Assembly: GCA_002499525.1 (NCBI GenBank)
Contig: DAMC01000046.1
Span: 4,840-14,056, forward strand
Direction: 5' to 3'
DNA length: 9,217 bases
Origin: Nitrosopumilales archaeon UBA218
GTDB lineage: Archaea; Thermoproteota; Nitrososphaeria; Nitrososphaerales; Nitrosopumilaceae
Made by a program: the position numbers and the translations under genes. The first letter of the stretch is position 1; every line of letters begins with the position of its first letter. Shown here one piece after another: positions 5,372-9,217 of the stretch. The notes under the pieces were generated by a model. The model made no database searches. It had not been told where the DNA came from and saw only the letters and a program-made list of their open reading frames with translations.

Positions 5372-6721
5372 ATGAATAAGCGTTACAGTATGCTATTTTC
5401 CGTTACAGCAGTAGCGGTTTTGGCAGCAACCTTATTCGGAAGCACATACACACAATCCCAGACTGTAGGTTCTACACTGGCAGCTTCTTCACACGACAGC
5501 ATGAGTAAGACAATCCACGAGATGGGTGGTCTGAAACTTGTCATGCCTCAAGCATTTGCCGCAGTTGACTGTGACAATGTCGAGCAAGGAAGAAATGTAG
5601 TTAGCCTCGATCTTTATGCAAAAAGTGTTGATCTCCCAGTAATGGGCGGCAAGACTTATCATGCCCAGACTTTCAGCGGTCAGATCCCAGGACCTACCGT
5701 TAGAGTCACACAAGGCGATGTTGTAAAGATGACACTAACTGTCCCAGCAGACGAACCAACACCACATGGAAACGACATGCATGCATCTCAAATGAGTGCA
5801 GGAAACTTTGGCAAAGTATTGCCAGGAACTTCCCACACATACTGTTATGTCGCTGACGTACCTGGTACTTTCAAGTATCACTGCTCAGGCATTGACGTAG
5901 CAGCTATGGACCAGCATGTCCTCTCTGGCATGTACGGTATTGCCATCGTTGATCCATTAAATGGATACAAACCACTTCTTGTTGAAAAAACAAAAGTAGA
6001 TGGTGGTAAAATCGTCAAAGACAGAAAATCATATTCTGCAGATGCAAGAGAATTCCAACTCCAATACAACCAATTGTATCTGGATGACGAAGGTGGATAT
6101 GATCAGTCTAAAATGTTCAAACACGAAACAACCTACACCGTCGTTAACGGTATGTCATTTGGTTACGTACCAAACGCTAACCACAACAAACTCATCAAAG
6201 GTGATCCTGCAAAGAACATCTTTGTAGTCCAACCATGGAACGGAGATGAGCTCAAACAATATCAATCACAGCTATTGTTCGTTGAGACAGACCAACACGT
6301 AAGATTCTTCATCGAGAATCAAGGTAACATGCCAGTCTTCTGGCACATTGTAGGTGAGATCATCGACCGTGTTACACAAGGTAACGTAGTGCAAGCAAAA
6401 GGTACTGAAACATATGAAATCGGCGGATCACAAGGTGCAATCTTTGACGTAGTCTTTGATGAACCAGGTGTATACGTCGCAGTAAACCATGACTATGCAG
6501 CAATCTTCTCAGGTGCAGCAACAGTTATGGTAGCAGGTGATCCATTTGGTCTAAACAAGCAATTGGGCACCAACGCAGCATCATATGCAGACCTATTGGG
6601 CAATCCAAGCGACGCAGTTCCACCAACTGGTAAGAACTCTATCGCCGAACCAAAGATTAACTTGCACGGATTGTATACCGATGAACGTGCTGACGAAATA
6701 AAGAAAGAGCTAGGACTCTAA
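5372..6721 (+). CDS. nirK: Exported NirK-like copper nitrite reductase / two-domain multicopper oxidase
   Basis: The 449-residue protein starts with a secretion signal (MNKRYS, then a hydrophobic run to about residue 23), so it acts outside the membrane, under the S-layer. Cupredoxin domain 1 (about 75-196) holds PHGNDMH (H132, D135, H137) and KYHCSGIDVAAMDQHVLSGM (H170, C171, H182, M187). These match NirK type 1 ligands His, Cys, His, Met and type 2 ligands His, His, plus the catalytic Asp. Domain 2 holds FWHIVGEIIDRV with H325, the third type 2 ligand. NirK reduces nitrite to NO; in ammonia-oxidising archaea it is abundant and its physiological role is debated. The His-to-His stretch after Cys171 is 2 residues longer than in classical NirK, and the second-domain catalytic His appears replaced (near Tyr256). 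Codons ending in C are clearly more frequent than in neighbouring genes, suggesting high expression. It is apparently monocistronic. Confidence 0.87.
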   Translation: MNKRYSMLFSVTAVAVLAATLFGSTYTQSQTVGSTLAASSHDSMSKTIHEMGGLKLVMPQAFAAVDCDNVEQGRNVVSLDLYAKSVDLPVMGGKTYHAQTFSGQIPGPTVRVTQGDVVKMTLTVPADEPTPHGNDMHASQMSAGNFGKVLPGTSHTYCYVADVPGTFKYHCSGIDVAAMDQHVLSGMYGIAIVDPLNGYKPLLVEKTKVDGGKIVKDRKSYSADAREFQLQYNQLYLDDEGGYDQSKMFKHETTYTVVNGMSFGYVPNANHNKLIKGDPAKNIFVVQPWNGDELKQYQSQLLFVETDQHVRFFIENQGNMPVFWHIVGEIIDRVTQGNVVQAKGTETYEIGGSQGAIFDVVFDEPGVYVAVNHDYAAIFSGAATVMVAGDPFGLNKQLGTNAASYADLLGNPSDAVPPTGKNSIAEPKINLHGLYTDERADEIKKELGL

Positions 6722-6725
6722 ATCC

Positions 6726-6744
6726 TCTTATTTTCTTATTTTTC
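6726..6744 (+). terminator. T-rich terminator after nirK
   Basis: Just after the nirK stop the plus strand reads CTTATTTTCTTATTTTTCT, several T runs in a row with no hairpin, as expected for archaeal oligo-T termination of a strongly transcribed gene. Confidence 0.5.
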
Positions 6745-6759
6745 TCATATTGGTAAATG

Positions 6760-6767
6760 ATTATATT
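6760..6767 (+). promoter_or_regulatory. TATA-like box of the hydroxyacid dehydrogenase gene
   Basis: ATTATATT is centred about 28 bp before GTG 6792. It lies inside the longer open frame that begins at TTG 6750, which argues that translation starts at the GTG. Confidence 0.5.
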
Positions 6768-6791
6768 CCGTTTTTCAAAAATCAAATCGAA

Positions 6792-7724
6792 GTGAGTTTC
6801 TCAGAAAAAGTTTTGATTTGCGATCAGGTTGATGCTGTTTTAGTTGATATTCTCAAAAAAAATGGATTGCAGGTATCTTATGAACCACAAATCACTCCAG
6901 ATGACCTTGCAAAAAAAATCATGGATTATGAAATTGTAATTGTCCGAAGCAGAACAACCATAACAAAAGAACTAATTCAAAAAACTACTAAATGTAAGAT
7001 CTTAGCAAGAGTTGGAGTTGGATTGGATAACATTGATACTGATGCAGCCAAGGCGAAAAACATTCGAGTGATCAATGCAGTAGAAGGCGCAATGAATGCT
7101 GTAGCAGAACTAGTTATCGGATTAATGCTTGCTATGGCAAGAGATATTCCTAGAGCAGATCGTGAACTGCGTAATAATAACTGGATAAAAAAGGAACTCA
7201 TGGGAACAGAACTAGCAGGAAAATACCTGGGAATTGTAGGTCTTGGAAACATTGGTAAAAGATTAGCTAGACTTGCACGAGCATTAAACATGAACATCAT
7301 TGGATATGATGTAGTTCCAATTGATGCGGAATTTGCAAAAGAGGTGGGATTGATGAAGGCTGATTTGGATACTCTACTACAAAGTGCAGATTATGTTTCT
7401 CTACATGTTCCATTATTGGAGGGTACTAGAAATCTAATCAACGCCCAAAGAATAAGCACAATGAAAAAAACTGCCAGAATCATCAACACATCCAGAGGTG
7501 GAACAGTTGATGAGATTGCTCTGTATGAAGCACTAAAGGCTGGAAATCTGGGCGGTGCAGCACTAGATGTGTTTGACAAAGAACCTGCAATCGGTAACAA
7601 ACTAATTACACTGCCAAACTTTATTGCAACTCCTCACATCGGCGCTCAAACAAAAGAAGCACAATCTCTGGCAGCAAATATCATTGGTGAAAAAATCATC
7701 CAGATATTACGCGGTGTTATTTAG
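6792..7724 (+). CDS. D-2-hydroxyacid dehydrogenase, short D-3-phosphoglycerate dehydrogenase-like
   Basis: From GTG 6792 the protein has 310 residues and begins MSFSEKVLICDQVD, the usual start of phosphoglycerate dehydrogenases. The NAD-binding Rossmann motif GLGNIGKRLARLA is at 150-162, with Asp173 (GYD) favouring NAD over NADP. The catalytic set is complete: Arg235 in NTSRGGTVDE, Glu264 in DVFDKEP and His282 in TPHIGAQT. The C-terminal ACT or regulatory domains of bacterial SerA are absent, so feedback by serine is not expected through that route. The likely reaction is oxidation of 3-phosphoglycerate for serine synthesis; hydroxypyruvate or glyoxylate reductase activity is the main alternative. 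The open frame extends to TTG 6750, but the TATA-like box at 6760-6767 lies between the two starts. Its last 4 bases overlap the convergent transporter gene. Confidence 0.85.
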   Translation: MSFSEKVLICDQVDAVLVDILKKNGLQVSYEPQITPDDLAKKIMDYEIVIVRSRTTITKELIQKTTKCKILARVGVGLDNIDTDAAKAKNIRVINAVEGAMNAVAELVIGLMLAMARDIPRADRELRNNNWIKKELMGTELAGKYLGIVGLGNIGKRLARLARALNMNIIGYDVVPIDAEFAKEVGLMKADLDTLLQSADYVSLHVPLLEGTRNLINAQRISTMKKTARIINTSRGGTVDEIALYEALKAGNLGGAALDVFDKEPAIGNKLITLPNFIATPHIGAQTKEAQSLAANIIGEKIIQILRGVI

Positions 7725-8998
7725 ATCAACACTAAGAAAAATACCAGAATCCCAACATTCACTGCTGTCACAATACTGCCAATTTTAAAAAATTCTTTTG
7801 ATGAGAATGCAAAAACTTTGTTCTTTTCAGCAACTTGAAGAATTATGATATTTGAGGCGGCACCAAAAATTGTGAGATTGCCAGCAATTGTGCTTGCAGA
7901 GGCAAGAACTATCCAAGACAGAGAATCGGAACCACTGAATCCATAATTGTGCATAATTGGAAGATACACTGCTACAAAAGGCACATTGCTGATAAATTGA
8001 CTTAACGTTAGACTTGTACCGATAATGTCAAATGAAGAAAATTTATCACCTGGTGTTGGTTTTAAGGGCAACAAATTATGAAAAACGTCAATAACTCCAC
8101 CTGACTGTAACCCGCTCACAAAAACAAACATTGCAACAAAAAATACCAAAATTTGCCAATTTAGCCCTCGGATTATTTTGTCTCTCTTTATTCCAAACAC
8201 TAGCATTGCCACACCGCCAATTAATGCAATATGGGAATAATTCAATTCAAGTTCTACAAACATTTTGATTATTCCCAATACAAAAAATCCGAGAATGGTA
8301 AAAACTACTAGGATTCCAGATGTGATTGCAGATTTTCTCTCTATGAATATTTCATCTGATGTCGACGGAATCAAAATTTTTTCAAACTCTTTTCGATAAA
8401 AGAATTTTATAACAAAAAATGTTGCAACGAGACTCAAGATTGTGGGTAGTGTAAGATATCTCAAAAAAGTGAACATTGGAAATTTGATTCCAGAATGCAA
8501 CGAGACTAGCAAGTTTTGCGGGTTCCCTATGGGGGTCATCACACTTCCAATAGTAACTCCAAATGCCAGAGATATTAACAACGGAGCCGGCCTTAACTTC
8601 ATCTTTCTTACCAATCCGATTACAATTGGTGTAGCAACGAGTGCAATTGTATCGTTTATCAAAAATGCTGACAATATCCCCATGACAAAAATTACAACAA
8701 ACAATACTTGGTTTGGAGTCTTTGCTTTTGAAAGAATTCTATTTGTAATGTAGTTTAGAGCACCTGAGGATTCAAGACCAGATACTAGCAAAAACATTCC
8801 TAGCAAAAACATTATGACTTCAAAGTTTACTGAAGAAAATGCTTTAATCGGAGAAATTATTCCAAATATCAAAAATAACAATGCGCCGGATCCCATGGCT
8901 AACCAAATGGGAACTTTGACACCATTGATGTTTCTAATTAAAATTAAAGCATAGACTAGGCAGAATATTGCAAGTGATACAATGAGAGTAAATTCCAT
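7721..8998 (-). CDS. ArsB/NhaD-type ion transporter (ion transporter superfamily membrane protein)
   Basis: The 425-residue protein is almost wholly hydrophobic, with about 11-12 membrane spans in two halves joined by a polar stretch near residues 202-224. Each half carries a substrate-loop motif: INDTIALVATP (114-124) with TPIGNPQNLL (155-164), and SNVPFVAVYLP (337-347) with AGNLTIFGAASNII (372-385). This duplicated N-D-T / G-N-P-x-N pattern is that of the ArsB/NhaD/citrate (DASS-like) ion transporter superfamily, which moves arsenite, sodium or organic anions across the cytoplasmic membrane. The sequence does not tell the substrate: no arsR, arsA or other arsenic gene is near. The start ATG at 8998 has a TATA-like box about 24 bp upstream. 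The stop shares TTAG with the stop of the dehydrogenase gene. Confidence 0.85.
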   Translation of the reverse strand: MEFTLIVSLAIFCLVYALILIRNINGVKVPIWLAMGSGALLFLIFGIISPIKAFSSVNFEVIMFLLGMFLLVSGLESSGALNYITNRILSKAKTPNQVLFVVIFVMGILSAFLINDTIALVATPIVIGLVRKMKLRPAPLLISLAFGVTIGSVMTPIGNPQNLLVSLHSGIKFPMFTFLRYLTLPTILSLVATFFVIKFFYRKEFEKILIPSTSDEIFIERKSAITSGILVVFTILGFFVLGIIKMFVELELNYSHIALIGGVAMLVFGIKRDKIIRGLNWQILVFFVAMFVFVSGLQSGGVIDVFHNLLPLKPTPGDKFSSFDIIGTSLTLSQFISNVPFVAVYLPIMHNYGFSGSDSLSWIVLASASTIAGNLTIFGAASNIIILQVAEKNKVFAFSSKEFFKIGSIVTAVNVGILVFFLVLI

Positions 8999-9017
8999 TA
9001 TTTTTCGTATTTTCTGT

Positions 9018-9025
9018 GATTTAAG
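9018..9025 (-). promoter_or_regulatory. TATA-like box of the transporter gene
   Basis: CTTAAATC on the minus strand is centred about 24 bp before ATG 8998, consistent with a leaderless transcript. Confidence 0.45.
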
Positions 9026-9112
9026 ACAAGGTTTGAAGTGTCATTTTTGACTAAACACTGACAAAAAAATTCACCTCTTGATTTATCAAAAATTTCAGAA
9101 ACTCAACCTTGT
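9026..9112. repeat. Separated inverted repeat in the divergent intergenic region
   Basis: ACAAGGTTTGA (9026-9036) and TCAACCTTGT (9103-9112) are complementary except for one extra T, 66 bases apart. The left arm adjoins the transporter TATA-like box. Within the same gap AACACTGA occurs twice in direct orientation (9054-9061, 9134-9141). The 191-bp gap otherwise shows no gene. These may be regulator sites or chance in AT-rich DNA. Confidence 0.25.
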
Positions 9113-9176
9113 ATTGAGCCTATCAAACAAAACAACACTGAGATTGGGAAATAAACAATTAATACTAATTTTATTC

Positions 9177-9180
9177 GGAG
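9177..9180 (+). promoter_or_regulatory. Possible Shine-Dalgarno site for the right-edge gene
   Basis: GGAG with 9 bases to TTG 9190 repeats the spacing seen for rpl31e. It is the main support for the partial gene at the edge. Confidence 0.35.
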
Positions 9181-9189
9181 TTAACTAAA

Positions 9190-9217
9190 TTGAGACTATT
9201 TTCAACATTACTCCTTG
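9190..9217 (+). CDS. Possible first codons of a secreted or membrane protein (continues beyond window)
   Basis: From TTG 9190 the frame reads MRLFSTLLL to the window edge: a basic residue followed by hydrophobic ones, as at the start of a signal peptide or first membrane span. A GGAG site precedes it at proper spacing. Only 9 codons are visible, so the product cannot be named and the call is tentative. Confidence 0.35.

Noticed and set aside
5489..6227. Minus- and plus-strand open frames within nirK
   Set aside because: They lie within a gene with all copper ligands in frame and have no promoter or family features.
6977..7600. Minus-strand open frames within the dehydrogenase gene
   Set aside because: They are shadows of a gene with complete Rossmann and catalytic motifs.
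7721..8998. Assignment of the transporter as an arsenite pump
   Set aside because: The motifs are shared by arsenite, sodium and organic-anion transporters, and no arsenic resistance gene lies in the window, so only the superfamily is claimed.
1..9217. Mobile element, defence island, tRNA, rRNA or a novel multi-gene system
   Set aside because: Nearly all of the sequence is taken by recognisable core genes with short gaps; no transposase, integrase, terminal repeats, toxin-antitoxin pair or clustered unknown genes are visible.

Overview
The window looks like chromosome of an ammonia-oxidising archaeon of the Nitrosopumilus type (Thaumarchaeota/Nitrososphaerota). The DNA is AT-rich. The ribosomal proteins L39e and L31e are of the archaeal/eukaryotic kind, the tRNA methylthiotransferase is of the archaeal/eukaryotic e-MtaB type, and there is an exported NirK-like copper protein and an FtsZ-family protein with eroded GTP-binding loops. 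Most first genes have a TATA-like box about 22-28 bp upstream of the start codon and no ribosome binding site, the pattern of leaderless archaeal transcripts. Inner operon genes either carry GGAG-type sites (rpl31e) or follow the previous stop directly (e-MtaB). Genus assignment is inference from recognised protein families.

Layout. A 5'-truncated view of a methylenetetrahydrofolate reductase-like gene (minus, 1-296) is divergent from a CoA-pyrophosphatase-type Nudix hydrolase (plus, 334-930). A two-gene ribosomal operon follows, rpl39e (979-1137) and rpl31e (1140-1586); L31e has a long Lys/Glu tail. Convergent to it is a minus-strand block: an FtsZ-like gene (1610-2554), e-MtaB (2625-3893) and a fumarase-class lyase (3895-5256). 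The lyase and e-MtaB genes are one base apart. A divergent promoter region (5257-5371) leads to the NirK-like copper protein (5372-6721), then a short hydroxyacid dehydrogenase (6792-7724). Its last 4 bases overlap a convergent ArsB/NhaD-type membrane transporter (7721-8998). The last 219 bases hold the transporter promoter and probably the first codons of a secreted protein leaving the window (from 9190).

How the genes relate. This is mostly core gene content: C1/folate metabolism, cofactor housekeeping, translation (two large-subunit proteins and the tRNA A37 modifier), central carbon metabolism (fumarase, phosphoglycerate dehydrogenase-like) and nitrogen-oxide chemistry outside the membrane. 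I see no mobile element, CRISPR array, tRNA or rRNA, and no gene cluster that clearly forms a new system. The most notable points are the degenerate FtsZ paralogue, the unusual L31e tail, a palindrome placed like an operator in the nirK promoter, and changes around the NirK active site. Three gene starts (FtsZ-like, fumarase, dehydrogenase) are set here downstream of the longest open frame because a TATA-like box lies at the right distance from the inner start.
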